A stretch of 64,000 nucleotides of DNA, from the NCBI GenBank assembly GCA_963822095.1, contig CAWGGS010000039.1, forward strand, positions 1 through 64,000. Direction: 5' to 3'. The notes beneath the pieces are model-generated. The model searched no databases and was not told where the DNA came from. It saw nothing but the letters and a program-made list of their open reading frames with translations. The DNA comes from CAWGGS01 sp963822095 (GTDB lineage Bacteria; Desulfobacterota; Desulfobulbia; Desulfobulbales; Desulfocapsaceae). Position 1 is the stretch's first letter. Every line of letters starts with the position of its first letter. A program made the translations under genes and the position numbers. This document shows, piece after piece, positions 1 through 8,841 of the stretch.

Positions 1-890
1 TGGTTCATTTGTTCAGGCACCCAGTCTTCAGAACCACCGGCGGCATGTCTTGGGATAGACATTTTTTCCTGCAGATCAAATTTTCTGATTTCAACAGGAA
101 AAGAACGTCCGAGAGAGTCAGGCAAATTTGACAGCCCGGCAAGCGAACCACTTATGTATATTGGAGACGACATTACATCGCCAACCGTTGCTCGCATGGT
201 CTGTTTTATCGAGGTGACAAGACAGTCGTAACTCACCGATTGATATTGAAAATCTCCCTGTAATGCCTTATGGGATGACGAAGGGGATTGAAACCTTGCA
301 AAATCCCAGGCTATTGGTCGAATCAGGACAAGTCTTGCATTTTGCACAAGAATCATCGTGACCCATCTTCCCTCCATCTCCAGAAAGACAAAGTCCGCCA
401 AATTCTTATCCTGTTGGATCAGTCGGATTGCAGCATCAACACCGGACACGGAGACAATATCTGGATCAAGCCCTGCCTCCTGAAGCATGGCAAGCATTTT
501 CGACAAAAAATCGCGTCTTGCCATTGCTGCAATAACATCTGTTCTGTCTTCATCGACTTTGTAGCAGACGGCATCAGTTATAACATCGTCAACACTAACA
601 GGAAGACGCTCTTCCAATCCAAAAGGAAGAACGTCTTGTATCTTCCTTCTATCTGAAAAGGGGAACGACACATTATTAAAAAGAAAATTTTTAGACACAA
701 GAGAAACTCGGCAATCCCCACCAGTCATCCCGACCTTTTCCATAAGATCGGTAAAGTTATGGGTGTGGAGATGCCCACCCGTCTCAATACTCCCCCATCC
801 GGTTATGACGGATTGCTCTGCATCCTGTCGCAGCACAACTCCGCAGAGTATATCATCGTCAATAGTTATTGAAAAAAAATCGTCGGACAT
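1..890 (-). CDS. gspL: Type II secretion protein GspL, cytoplasmic part (3' end outside window)
   Basis: The reading frame is open from an ATG at 890 to the left edge, about 296 codons, so the gene is cut and its C-terminal membrane and periplasmic part is missing. It starts 2 bases after the gspK stop, as expected for the L gene that follows K in T2SS operons. The visible part has the actin-like (PilM/EpsL-type) character of the GspL cytoplasmic domain, which binds the GspE ATPase and links it to the inner-membrane platform. Similarity is modest and much of the assignment rests on position. An actin-like GspL is the best fit; no other family suggested itself. Confidence 0.75.
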   Translation of the reverse strand, partial: MSDDFFSITIDDDILCGVVLRQDAEQSVITGWGSIETGGHLHTHNFTDLMEKVGMTGGDCRVSLVSKNFLFNNVSFPFSDRRKIQDVLPFGLEERLPVSVDDVITDAVCYKVDEDRTDVIAAMARRDFLSKMLAMLQEAGLDPDIVSVSGVDAAIRLIQQDKNLADFVFLEMEGRWVTMILVQNARLVLIRPIAWDFARFQSPSSSHKALQGDFQYQSVSYDCLVTSIKQTMRATVGDVMSSPIYISGSLAGLSNLPDSLGRSFPVEIRKFDLQEKMSIPRHAAGGSEDWVPEQMN

Positions 891-892
891 CG

Positions 893-1897
893 TCATTCAA
901 CCTTCTTGCTCAATAGAGTGATTATGCCTTGTTTTCCTCGTTTAACATAGGCTTCTTCTTTTTTAACGCTGGAACCTATTTCACCCACAGAGGTGATGAC
1001 AAAAAAATTGCTTTTAGTCGTAATTTCATCTTGATCAAGGACGAGGTTGGAAGGCCATTCGGTTATCTCCTTATACCAGGTGGGGGATGATATTTTTTCT
1101 TTATTTTCTTGATCAGATCGAAAATCGACCATTCCTATTGCGGATTCCACCGTCATTCGAGGCGCCATCGCCTGGAGTAATAGCGGATCTGCAGTGTTGA
1201 TGTTTATCTTACCGTCATCACCTTGTGCGGAAATGTAGGAAGCCAATCCTTCATGGTCTTTGGTCCCATAGAGAATACTTTTACTCATCCCCCTCACCAG
1301 AAGCAGTTCTTGAACAAATGTAACAGGTGCATTTTTACAGTCATACGGAGAGTCCAACGACCGATAATAGCCTTGCTCGGCTCCATATGGCGAGACTTGA
1401 TCATCGGCATCAATCCAGTCAACCAATGAATCCACTATTTCCTCTGCCTGTTCTTCCTGTATGGCGCCAAATTTACCAGATAACAGAAGTCTCTTTAAGA
1501 TATTCTGTGTCTTTTTAGCAATTGCCTCATCAATACTTCCTTGACCTTTTTTTTGGGCTACCAAACTGTTTATCTGTAACCTTCCGGACAAATCAGCAAT
1601 CGCCACGTGTAATCTACCCCGATCAAAGAGAGGTGAGAGATCTTGACTCGATATTCTGTTCCAGGAGTCCCAATAGGAGTCCCAATTGGTCGTTTTTCCA
1701 TCCCAGGCAAGTATCTCAGTTGCAATATTTAATCCTGATGATGCAATACTTAGAGCCAATGTTCCGTCTCTTTGATCGACCGAAGAGAGATATTCTCGCC
1801 TCATCCCAAGCCCAAATTGAACGGTTATCACGACCAGAAGACTAATAACTGCAATGGTTAGAATAAGGGCAATTCCTCTCTGGTTATGAATGATCAT
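893..1897 (-). CDS. gspK: Type II secretion minor pseudopilin GspK
   Basis: 334 residues, the usual length of GspK, the largest minor pseudopilin, which caps the pseudopilus tip with GspI and GspJ. The N-terminus has a short leader ending in RG followed by a hydrophobic helix (IALILTIAVISLL), the prepilin peptidase site. As in other GspK proteins, the Glu at mature position 5 is absent. The long periplasmic part has the K-type alpha domain, including the LVDWIDADD stretch typical of the family. The start overlaps the gspJ stop by 4 bases, so the two are translationally coupled. It acts in the periplasm and inner membrane. Confidence 0.93.
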   Translation of the reverse strand: MIIHNQRGIALILTIAVISLLVVITVQFGLGMRREYLSSVDQRDGTLALSIASSGLNIATEILAWDGKTTNWDSYWDSWNRISSQDLSPLFDRGRLHVAIADLSGRLQINSLVAQKKGQGSIDEAIAKKTQNILKRLLLSGKFGAIQEEQAEEIVDSLVDWIDADDQVSPYGAEQGYYRSLDSPYDCKNAPVTFVQELLLVRGMSKSILYGTKDHEGLASYISAQGDDGKININTADPLLLQAMAPRMTVESAIGMVDFRSDQENKEKISSPTWYKEITEWPSNLVLDQDEITTKSNFFVITSVGEIGSSVKKEEAYVKRGKQGIITLLSKKVE

Positions 1898-2586
1898 CCC
1901 CCATCCTGCCCATTATGTTTCTTTTTCCCGAAAGGTAACGCCACTGCCGTTTTGAAATAAAGAGTATTTCGCTTTTCCATCCCAAAACGAAGTGTCACCA
2001 CAATCATCACCGGCATGTCATTTTCTTCTATTGCCTGTTCACTGTCGCGTTTACTCAACCAGTCATCTTCTTCATTTCCATTCTGATCAAAATACCTCAA
2101 TCGAACCGCACTAAGCCCGTCAGCCAGAAGATACCCTTTCTGTTCAGAGTACTCCTGTTCCAGATACCCAGGCCGGTAAGGTATATCGAGACGATAGAGC
2201 TTAAGTAACTTTGTTTTTGGATCTTCAAAGACTGAATATTTAATAACTGCCAATCCTACCGGAGGCTCATCTTTGGTGAAAGCGACATGGGCGGTGGACA
2301 CAAACCTCAGAAGATCCCCCCCCTTTTTCGCCACCTCTAATTTCCTCCCCTGAAGAATTCCCCCTTCACCATTATATATACCGGCAAGGTCGTCAGTTAT
2401 GCGTTCCATGGCAATACGGGCTTTCATATTTATCTCTGCCTGGGAATCCGTGGAATCAATAACCCTGTTTGTCGTTATGTTTGCCCCGAACACCGCAGTT
2501 ATAACGATGGCAAAAATGAAGATGGCAATCAGGATCTCAAGCAGAGTAAAACCAGAATTATCATTGAGATACACCCCTCTTCCCAT
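1894..2586 (-). CDS. gspJ: Type II secretion minor pseudopilin GspJ
   Basis: 230 residues. The prepilin site is clear: a leader ending in SG, then FTLLEILIAIFIFAI with Glu5, followed by the hydrophobic assembly helix. GspJ joins GspI and GspK in the trimeric tip of the pseudopilus. The body includes a conserved J-type segment around LRYFDQNGNE (about residues 165-175). It lies 3 bases after gspI and overlaps gspK by 4 bases, consistent with one T2SS operon read leftward. Confidence 0.92.
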   Translation of the reverse strand: MGRGVYLNDNSGFTLLEILIAIFIFAIVITAVFGANITTNRVIDSTDSQAEINMKARIAMERITDDLAGIYNGEGGILQGRKLEVAKKGGDLLRFVSTAHVAFTKDEPPVGLAVIKYSVFEDPKTKLLKLYRLDIPYRPGYLEQEYSEQKGYLLADGLSAVRLRYFDQNGNEEDDWLSKRDSEQAIEENDMPVMIVVTLRFGMEKRNTLYFKTAVALPFGKKKHNGQDGG

Positions 2587-2589
2587 TTA

Positions 2590-3093
2590 TTAATCTCCCA
2601 CCTTTATATAATATCTGGTTTTGTACCGATAGGCCGTATTCTCCCAGGCAATAGTAAGCTCCACTCGACGCATCGCACCTTGCAGCATAGCATTCAATCC
2701 GGGAAGATTACCCGTAATATCGCGAATCTCTATTTTCCAGACATAACCCGGGAAGTCGTCACCAAAATCTCCTTGGCCATCGGCAATAGCCAGCTCACCA
2801 CTTTCCAGCTCCGCAATCTTCATTTGAGCCAACAGGGATGCTGTGGTGTTGAATTTTGCCTTGGTTGCCAGGGAAAGGCTTCCCGATTGTGCTCCAAAAA
2901 GCGTTATTAAGGCAATTGAAAGAATGGCAAGGGCAACAATGACCTCCAAAAGAGTGAAGGCCCTCTCAACAGATTTTTCCCCGTCAGGAACTCCAGAGAA
3001 AGAGCAACCTTTCCGGTTCTTCACGAAAGAGATTAGACGAGAAAACTTCAATGCTGTTACGATCCCGGCAACGGGTTTAATCTGATTCGGCAT
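2590..3093 (-). CDS. gspI: Type II secretion minor pseudopilin GspI
   Basis: The core is a prepilin helix (AFTLLEVIVALAILS) followed by a short C-terminal domain of GspI type with the usual LAQMKIAELE segment. Residue -1 of the cleavage site is Ala rather than the more usual Gly. The start is uncertain: the frame is open to a TTG at 3120, an ATG lies at 3093 and a GTG at 3024. Any of these gives a leader longer than normal, the GTG giving the shortest. I give the ATG, which overlaps the end of gspH. GspI initiates the pseudopilus tip complex with GspJ and GspK. Confidence 0.88.
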   Translation of the reverse strand: MPNQIKPVAGIVTALKFSRLISFVKNRKGCSFSGVPDGEKSVERAFTLLEVIVALAILSIALITLFGAQSGSLSLATKAKFNTTASLLAQMKIAELESGELAIADGQGDFGDDFPGYVWKIEIRDITGNLPGLNAMLQGAMRRVELTIAWENTAYRYKTRYYIKVGD

Positions 3094-3604
3094 AGCCGCC
3101 AACAACCTTGATGGAACCAAGAAAAGGTGACAAAATGATACTGAGAATGTCGTCGGTATTGGTTATATGAATAATAGTCCTATCCATATAACCTTGTTTT
3201 TTGATCCATAGATTAACTGTCCCATGGGACTGCTTTCCTTGGGATTTTGTCCAGATATCCACTATCCGCACGGAAGGTGGAAGATAGACAGCATGAACGG
3301 CAGGGCGTTTCCCCTGTGTTGTTTTCGGGTCGTCGTTTTCGTACCAGAGACGGTCCCGTTCCAGATCGAAAACAAGCACCAATGATTTTTGGTTGCTTAC
3401 GGCGTGCTCCCTGGCATCTCTAACAGTGCCGATAATCTTTCTACTTGCAGTTTTAAGCTGATCAGTAAAAAGGGTGCCGTTTAATACAGGTATACCAACA
3501 GTCAATATGATCGAGATCAACAAACAAACGACCAGAACCTCAATCAAGGTGAAAGCGTCTTCATCAAAAAGCTGTTTCAGCACATTCGTCTCATGGGAAC
3601 ACAT
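3077..3604 (-). CDS. gspH: Type II secretion minor pseudopilin GspH
   Basis: About 175 residues with the prepilin helix DAFTLIEVLVVCLLISI, followed by a beta-rich domain of GspH/FimT type. As in gspI, Ala occupies position -1. The start is ATG at 3604; a GTG directly before it at 3607 is an alternative. GspH connects the major pseudopilin fibre (GspG) to the I-J-K tip. It lies between gspG and gspI, the standard T2SS order, and its last 17 bases overlap the given gspI start. Confidence 0.88.
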   Translation of the reverse strand: MCSHETNVLKQLFDEDAFTLIEVLVVCLLISIILTVGIPVLNGTLFTDQLKTASRKIIGTVRDAREHAVSNQKSLVLVFDLERDRLWYENDDPKTTQGKRPAVHAVYLPPSVRIVDIWTKSQGKQSHGTVNLWIKKQGYMDRTIIHITNTDDILSIILSPFLGSIKVVGGYAESD

Positions 3605-3619
3605 CACACCTCTGTCCCT

Positions 3620-4066
3620 CTACTCACTCAGATCCCAATTGTTGATATCGGCATCCTTATCATCACCTCCAGCCACACCGTCAGCTCCCCTGGACATAAT
3701 ATCATAGTCACCGTGGACTCCCGGGCAAAGATAGATATAGTCGTTCCCCCAGGGATCCTTCGGCACTTTACCATTTTTCAAATATCCACCCCTACTCCAA
3801 TTTTTCGGCAGTTTTCCGATGGTGGGCGGTTCAACCAATGCGGAGAGCCCCTGTTCCGTTGACGGATACATACCGTTATCCCGTTTATACATATCCAACG
3901 CGGTTTCCAACCCTCGAATCTGAACTCCTGCCATCACCCGTTTTGCCTCCTCCGGCCGTTCAATAATCCTGGGGGCTATATACGCTGCTAAAATAGCAAT
4001 GATTGCAAGAACGATTAATAATTCGAGCAAAGTAAACCCGTTTTTAAATGGTTGCGCCATACCCAT
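3620..4066 (-). CDS. gspG: Type II secretion major pseudopilin GspG
   Basis: 148 residues, the normal size for the major pseudopilin that polymerises into the periplasmic fibre. The leader ends in NG, followed by FTLLELLIVLAIIAI with Glu5. Further on are the family hallmarks: the ALDMYKRDNGMYPS segment, a DPWGNDY motif, and an acidic C-terminal loop (GGDDKDADINNW) that matches the calcium-binding loop of GspG. It sits between gspF and gspH. This is one of the most certain calls in the window. Confidence 0.97.
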   Translation of the reverse strand: MGMAQPFKNGFTLLELLIVLAIIAILAAYIAPRIIERPEEAKRVMAGVQIRGLETALDMYKRDNGMYPSTEQGLSALVEPPTIGKLPKNWSRGGYLKNGKVPKDPWGNDYIYLCPGVHGDYDIMSRGADGVAGGDDKDADINNWDLSE

Positions 4067-4092
4067 ATCTCCAAAAGGCGTTTTATGTGTAA

Positions 4093-5319
4093 TTAGCCGA
4101 TCATCTGATTCATTTCCAGTATCGGCAAAAGTATTGAAAAAACGATAAAGGCGACGACAAGGCCCATTATGATGATCATTAAAGGTTCAACCAGTGCGGT
4201 CATCCTCATAATGCCTGTCTCCGCATCTTGTTCATATGCCCGCGAAATTTTTTCAAGCATCGGTACAAGATCACCACTTTGTTCCCCAACGGAAACCATC
4301 TGGATAAACATTGGCGGAAACCATTGGGAACCTCCAAAAGTCTGTGACATACTTCTGCCGCGCCTGATTTGTTCTATGGCCTCATCGACAACGGTATTGA
4401 TATGAATATTATCCATGATATTCTTCACAATCTGCAAGGAAGCGAGGATTCCAACACCGCTTTGCAGAAGACTTGCAAGCGTTGAAGCGAATCTTGCCAC
4501 AAGAATCTTCTGGTAGATATATCCGACGACCGGCATCTTCAATTTGGCAAGATCAAGAAACGATCTCCCATAATGGGTCAGGATAAAAAATCGTAGAGAG
4601 AGAATTCCGGCCAGTAACAATATCAGAACAAGCCACCACCATCCTCTTAATACATTACTTATACCGAGCAGGAGGACCGTTGGAAGAGGTAAAGCCTCTT
4701 TCATATCGGCGAAGATTCCAGTTATGCTTGGGACAATATAGGTGATTAAAAACATAAGAATTCCTGTTCCTACAACAGCCATCACAGCCGGATAAATCAT
4801 CGCTGTTGCCAACCTGGCGGCAATCTCCTCTTGCTTTTCAGCAAAATCGGCCAGACGTTCCAGCACCACATCCAACGATCCGGAAGCCTCTCCGGCCCGT
4901 ACCATGTTGATATAAACATTCGAAAAAACTTTTGGATATCCAGACATTGCATTCGTCAGGCTGCTTCCCTCATTAACAGACTCTTTGATTTCAACAACAA
5001 TCTTTCTTAAAACGGGATTTCGAGTCTGGATAGCCAAAGAACTTAACGATTGCACAAGGGGAATACCTGCACTGAGAAGGGTCGCAAGCTGTCTTGTAAT
5101 ATTCGTCCTCTCACGGGAAGGGATATGTTCAAGACGAGTAAAGACCGGCAGTCTCCCCTTCCCTTTACCTGTCTTTCGTGTAGAACTCTGCCGCACCTCC
5201 ACGGGATATTGCCCAAGAGTACGAATCCGTGACCTGGCCCCCGCCTCACTCTCGGCATCGATTATTCCCTTCCGGGTCTTGCCCCGATCATCAAGGGCTT
5301 TATATTCATAAACAGGCAT
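4093..5319 (-). CDS. gspF: Type II secretion inner-membrane platform protein GspF
   Basis: 408 residues, the standard length. GspF is the polytopic platform protein on which GspE, GspL and the pseudopilus assemble. Two repeated GspF/PilC domains are visible (about residues 75-195 and 278-400), each with a PxVF or PPMF turn followed by a VGExSG-type motif (RAGEASGSL and SVGEQSGDL). Three membrane segments lie near residues 170-200, 225-245 and 380-400. The N-terminus MPVYEYKALDDRGK is typical. It is the first visible gene of the leftward gsp operon; gspE and gspD are not in the window on this side. Confidence 0.96.
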   Translation of the reverse strand: MPVYEYKALDDRGKTRKGIIDAESEAGARSRIRTLGQYPVEVRQSSTRKTGKGKGRLPVFTRLEHIPSRERTNITRQLATLLSAGIPLVQSLSSLAIQTRNPVLRKIVVEIKESVNEGSSLTNAMSGYPKVFSNVYINMVRAGEASGSLDVVLERLADFAEKQEEIAARLATAMIYPAVMAVVGTGILMFLITYIVPSITGIFADMKEALPLPTVLLLGISNVLRGWWWLVLILLLAGILSLRFFILTHYGRSFLDLAKLKMPVVGYIYQKILVARFASTLASLLQSGVGILASLQIVKNIMDNIHINTVVDEAIEQIRRGRSMSQTFGGSQWFPPMFIQMVSVGEQSGDLVPMLEKISRAYEQDAETGIMRMTALVEPLMIIIMGLVVAFIVFSILLPILEMNQMIG

Positions 5320-5616
5320 TATTCGGCATCCTTCCGACTCCGTTCCGCTCTCCCAGATAAATTCTTGAGATTGGAGTCATTCATTCCCCACATCACCATT
5401 GATGGAAATTATCTGCAAAACAACAATAACAGGAAACGATGATCAGTAAAATTTAAATCTGCTTCTCCATTCCCTTGTTCTTATTTCTTGGCTTCCAAAA
5501 CACGTTGTCCGGTCCGGCGGAACCGGGTATGATAGTTCTGACTCTGCCGGTCAAACCAGGAAGGCCATTGGCCGTTATTTATAAACCCATTAAAGACGAT
5601 TGCGTATTCCACTCTT
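5320..5616. promoter_or_regulatory. Divergent intergenic region between gspF and gspA
   Basis: About 297 bases separate the leftward gsp operon from the rightward gspA gene, so promoters for both must lie here. The middle part (about 5400-5470) is AT-rich. I could not pick out a convincing -35/-10 pair, a sigma-54 site or an operator palindrome by eye. Confidence 0.4.
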
Positions 5617-6738
5617 ATGTACACGCAATATTTCGGGCTTACGGAAAAACCCTTTACCATCGCACCCGATCCTCATTTCCTCTATCTCAGCGAACTCCAC
5701 CGGGAGGCGCTTGCACATCTGCTTTACGGGATAGAAAGCGGCGGTTGTCTGGTCTTGCTGACCGGTGAAGTGGGAACGGGGAAAACGACGGTCAGCCGCT
5801 GTCTTGTGGAACAATTGCCAGAGGCCACCGATATCGCTTTGATTCTCAACCCGAAACTTACCGTTGTCGAACTCCTGTCGACCATTTGCGATGAACTGCA
5901 GATCCAGAGTGCGGCACCTCATGCATCGGTTAAATACTATATTGATATCTTAAATAGCCACCTCCTTGACTCCCATGCCCGAGGCCGGAATACGGTCCTG
6001 ATCATCGATGAGGCTCAGGATCTGGACCCGGACATACTCGAACAGCTCCGCCTGCTCACAAACCTGGAAACCAATACAGAAAAATTACTCAAAATCATCC
6101 TTCTGGGTCAACCGGAACTGAGAGACCTTCTGGATAAACCGGAATTTTCTCAAGTGAATCAAAGGATAACCAGCAGATATCATTTGCTCCCCTTGCAGGA
6201 GCAGGATGTTTTTTCCTATATCGATCATCGGATCAGGGTTGCTGGAGGAGGCCGGGACAGACTTTTCTCAGATAAGGCCGTCAAACGGATTTCCCAACTC
6301 AGCAAGGGGGTCCCTCGACTGATAAATCTCTTTTGCGACCGGGCGCTGCTCGGGGCCTATGTGGGGGAAAAAGACCGGGTCGACCCGGATATCGTGGACA
6401 AGGCTGCCCGTGAGGTTTTGGGTTCCGGCAAGAAGCCCGAAAAGCCTCCAGGTTTGTCTTTCTCACCGATTCGTCTGCAGCCTGTTCTTTTGATCTCACT
6501 CATCTTAGCTCTCATTCTCACTGGGACTGTCTTGATTTTTTTCTCTCCCAAACCGGCAGATCTTTCTCCTCAAGGGCAGGCAACGACGTATAAAACAAAG
6601 ACCGATAACGTATCAAAGACAATTCCTGCAAAAGTTGAGAACCCGGAAAAACCTGCCCAGACGATGAAAGAGGATTCTACAGATCAACGGACACCCCGAA
6701 TTGTAAACAAGAGTCATGAAAATGGAAAAAATAAGTAA
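5617..6738 (+). CDS. gspA: GspA/ExeA-type AAA ATPase of general secretion
   Basis: 373 residues. The start MYTQYFGLTEKPF is the signature of ExeA-like ATPases. Walker A is GEVGTGKTT (about residue 50) and Walker B is VLIIDEAQDL (about residue 128). A single membrane helix lies near residues 288-310, followed by a Lys/Pro-rich periplasmic tail. It lacks the C-terminal peptidoglycan-binding domain of full-length Aeromonas ExeA. ExeA with ExeB remodels the cell wall so the GspD secretin can assemble, and gspB follows here directly. The divergent position next to gspF supports a T2SS role. Confidence 0.9.
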   Translation: MYTQYFGLTEKPFTIAPDPHFLYLSELHREALAHLLYGIESGGCLVLLTGEVGTGKTTVSRCLVEQLPEATDIALILNPKLTVVELLSTICDELQIQSAAPHASVKYYIDILNSHLLDSHARGRNTVLIIDEAQDLDPDILEQLRLLTNLETNTEKLLKIILLGQPELRDLLDKPEFSQVNQRITSRYHLLPLQEQDVFSYIDHRIRVAGGGRDRLFSDKAVKRISQLSKGVPRLINLFCDRALLGAYVGEKDRVDPDIVDKAAREVLGSGKKPEKPPGLSFSPIRLQPVLLISLILALILTGTVLIFFSPKPADLSPQGQATTYKTKTDNVSKTIPAKVENPEKPAQTMKEDSTDQRTPRIVNKSHENGKNK

Positions 6739-6789
6739 CATGAAAAATTGTATCTCTTCCATCTATTTTACCAAGATGATCACCTGATT

Positions 6790-7503
6790 ATGTCCTATAT
6801 CCTTGAAGCATTACGAAAATCGGAAAAAGACAGAAAGCGGGAAGAGGTACCCACCCTTCAGGAAATTTCCGCACCCCGCCAAACTGCTCACACACGGCGG
6901 ACAGGATCATCCTCGCGGCTTTTGCAGGCGATGTTTGCACTTGTCCTGCTCCTGGTCCTTGTCTTGGGGGGAATACTTGCAAGAGACTGGATTTTCCCAG
7001 GTCCCGAGAAGCAAGATCCTCTCTTGAAAAAATCTTACGTATTATCTGGAGATTCAGCTCATAAAAACGATTTGAAAAACCCTCCTTCAACCAAAAGGCC
7101 ACAGGAAAAATTGTCTGGAAATTTGATCAAAACCGGCTCCCATACCAAGAAACAGCTTTCCAAAGGATCTGCAGATCTTACTCATCCCCTCACAGGAAAG
7201 CCAGCTCCTCCCCTGAAAAATGACGACATGCTGGTATTCAACCGTCGCGATGCCAACTCTGTGCTTCCGAAAAATCTTCCTCTGTCCATACAGGACGATC
7301 TGCGCAATATGCAGTTTGCAGGCCATGCCTACTCCCTGGATCGTACTCTTCGCCTGATCATGATAGATAATAAAATTCTTCATGAAGGGGACCCGGTCAA
7401 TGCCGATCTCCGCCTTTTTAAAATCACTGAAAACGGGGTGATACTTCTCTACCGCACGAAGCGAATACGCATAAATCTTTTTACAGGCCACTCCCGCCCA
7501 TGA
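6790..7503 (+). CDS. gspB: General secretion protein GspB
   Basis: I take the ATG at 6790 rather than an upstream ATG at 6748, because MSYILEALRKSEKDR is the canonical GspB/ExeB start. That gives 237 residues: a cytoplasmic N-terminal motif, one membrane helix (about residues 42-62), a low-complexity periplasmic linker and a C-terminal GspB domain (about residues 165-235) with the FAGHAYSxxxxLRLIMIDN pattern. GspB pairs with GspA to place the secretin in the outer membrane. It follows gspA closely and shares an ATGA overlap with rmuC. Confidence 0.9.
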   Translation: MSYILEALRKSEKDRKREEVPTLQEISAPRQTAHTRRTGSSSRLLQAMFALVLLLVLVLGGILARDWIFPGPEKQDPLLKKSYVLSGDSAHKNDLKNPPSTKRPQEKLSGNLIKTGSHTKKQLSKGSADLTHPLTGKPAPPLKNDDMLVFNRRDANSVLPKNLPLSIQDDLRNMQFAGHAYSLDRTLRLIMIDNKILHEGDPVNADLRLFKITENGVILLYRTKRIRINLFTGHSRP

Positions 7504-8819
7504 ATCCGACCCTCCAATATCTCTTCGAGCAAAATTTTCCTGTAACACTTGTTGCCGCGTGCTCCCTTCTCTTTATCTGTGCAGCCCTTGCTTTTTTCCT
7601 CGGCTATAAAGCCCGGCTGCTCAAGCGGCAGTCGGCGGAAAAAGAGGTGGAGATATCCGCTCTTCGCAAGCAGGCTTTAAGCCTGCAGAAAGCACTTGGT
7701 GATGAGAAAATCCAAACCGCAAAACTGGAAACCCGGCTCATCCAGGAGCAGCAGCACAGCACCGAAAAACTTGCCCTGATAGAAAAGGCCCGAGACGAAC
7801 TGCGCCTCCAGTTCCAGAGTCTTGCCCAACAAATCTTCGATGAAAAAAGCGCAACCTTCAGCGCCCAAAACAGCGAACGGCTGACAGCCCTTCTCAAGCC
7901 CTTCCAGGAACAGATCACGTCATTTCGAAAACGTATCGACGACATCTATATAAATGACACCAAGGAGCGTGTGTCACTGAAAGAGGAAATCCTCCATCTC
8001 CGTGAACTCAATCACCGGATCAACCAAGAGGCGATCAACCTCACCAGGGCCTTGAAAGGGGATCGGAAGCTCCAGGGCAACTGGGGGGAGATGGTGCTGG
8101 AGCGGGTGCTGGAGCAATCCGGACTCAGGAAGGGACACGAATACGAAACCCAGGGGGGGTTCAGAGACCGGGAGAATCAGCTCTTAAAACCCGACGTGGT
8201 CATCCATCTTCCCGACGACAAGGATATCATCGTCGACTCCAAGGTATCGCTTATCGCCTGGGAACAGTATATCAACTGTGAGGACCGGGAAGGCCGACAG
8301 CAATATCTCAAAAGACATATTCAGGCCATTCGGGAGCATATTGCAGGCCTTGGGAAAAAAGACTACACCGAAGTCAAGGGAATCCGTTCTTTGGATTTCG
8401 TCCTGATGTTCATGCCCATAGAAGCCGCATTCACCGAGGCCTTTCAACACGAAGAGAGACTCTTCACCGAGGCCTTTGCCCGCAAAATCATCGTAGTCAG
8501 TCCGACAACGCTTCTAGCAACGCTTCGAACTATTGAAAATATCTGGCGTTTCGAGCACCAAAGCCGAAATTCCCAGGAAATTTCCGACTTGGCTGGCACT
8601 CTCTTCAATAAGCTCTGTAATTTTGTAGAGGATATGGAAAAGATCGGCAGACAGCTTTCCAGCACCACAGCAACCTATGATGCGGCGATGAACAAGTTGA
8701 CCCATGGCCGGGGAAACATCATCGCCCTGGCCCATGCCTTTCCCGAACTTGGGGTAAAGGTTAAAAAGTCTCTGCCCTCTTCAATCACCGATGTCTCAGA
8801 CCTTGATCTGAAAAATTAG
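7500..8819 (+). CDS. rmuC: DNA recombination protein RmuC
   Basis: 439 residues. An N-terminal membrane helix (about 14-36) is followed by a long coiled coil (about 45-150) and the RmuC nuclease-like domain (about 180-400). That domain has the conserved block GNWGEMVLERVLEQSGL and the KPDVVIHLPDD...IIVDSKVSL motif of the restriction-endonuclease-like fold. RmuC limits inversions at short repeats in E. coli. The ATG overlaps the gspB stop, so it is probably co-transcribed with gspAB, although no functional link to secretion is known. Confidence 0.95.
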   Translation: MNPTLQYLFEQNFPVTLVAACSLLFICAALAFFLGYKARLLKRQSAEKEVEISALRKQALSLQKALGDEKIQTAKLETRLIQEQQHSTEKLALIEKARDELRLQFQSLAQQIFDEKSATFSAQNSERLTALLKPFQEQITSFRKRIDDIYINDTKERVSLKEEILHLRELNHRINQEAINLTRALKGDRKLQGNWGEMVLERVLEQSGLRKGHEYETQGGFRDRENQLLKPDVVIHLPDDKDIIVDSKVSLIAWEQYINCEDREGRQQYLKRHIQAIREHIAGLGKKDYTEVKGIRSLDFVLMFMPIEAAFTEAFQHEERLFTEAFARKIIVVSPTTLLATLRTIENIWRFEHQSRNSQEISDLAGTLFNKLCNFVEDMEKIGRQLSSTTATYDAAMNKLTHGRGNIIALAHAFPELGVKVKKSLPSSITDVSDLDLKN

Positions 8820-8841
8820 ACAATTGATGCGAGGTGTTGGC

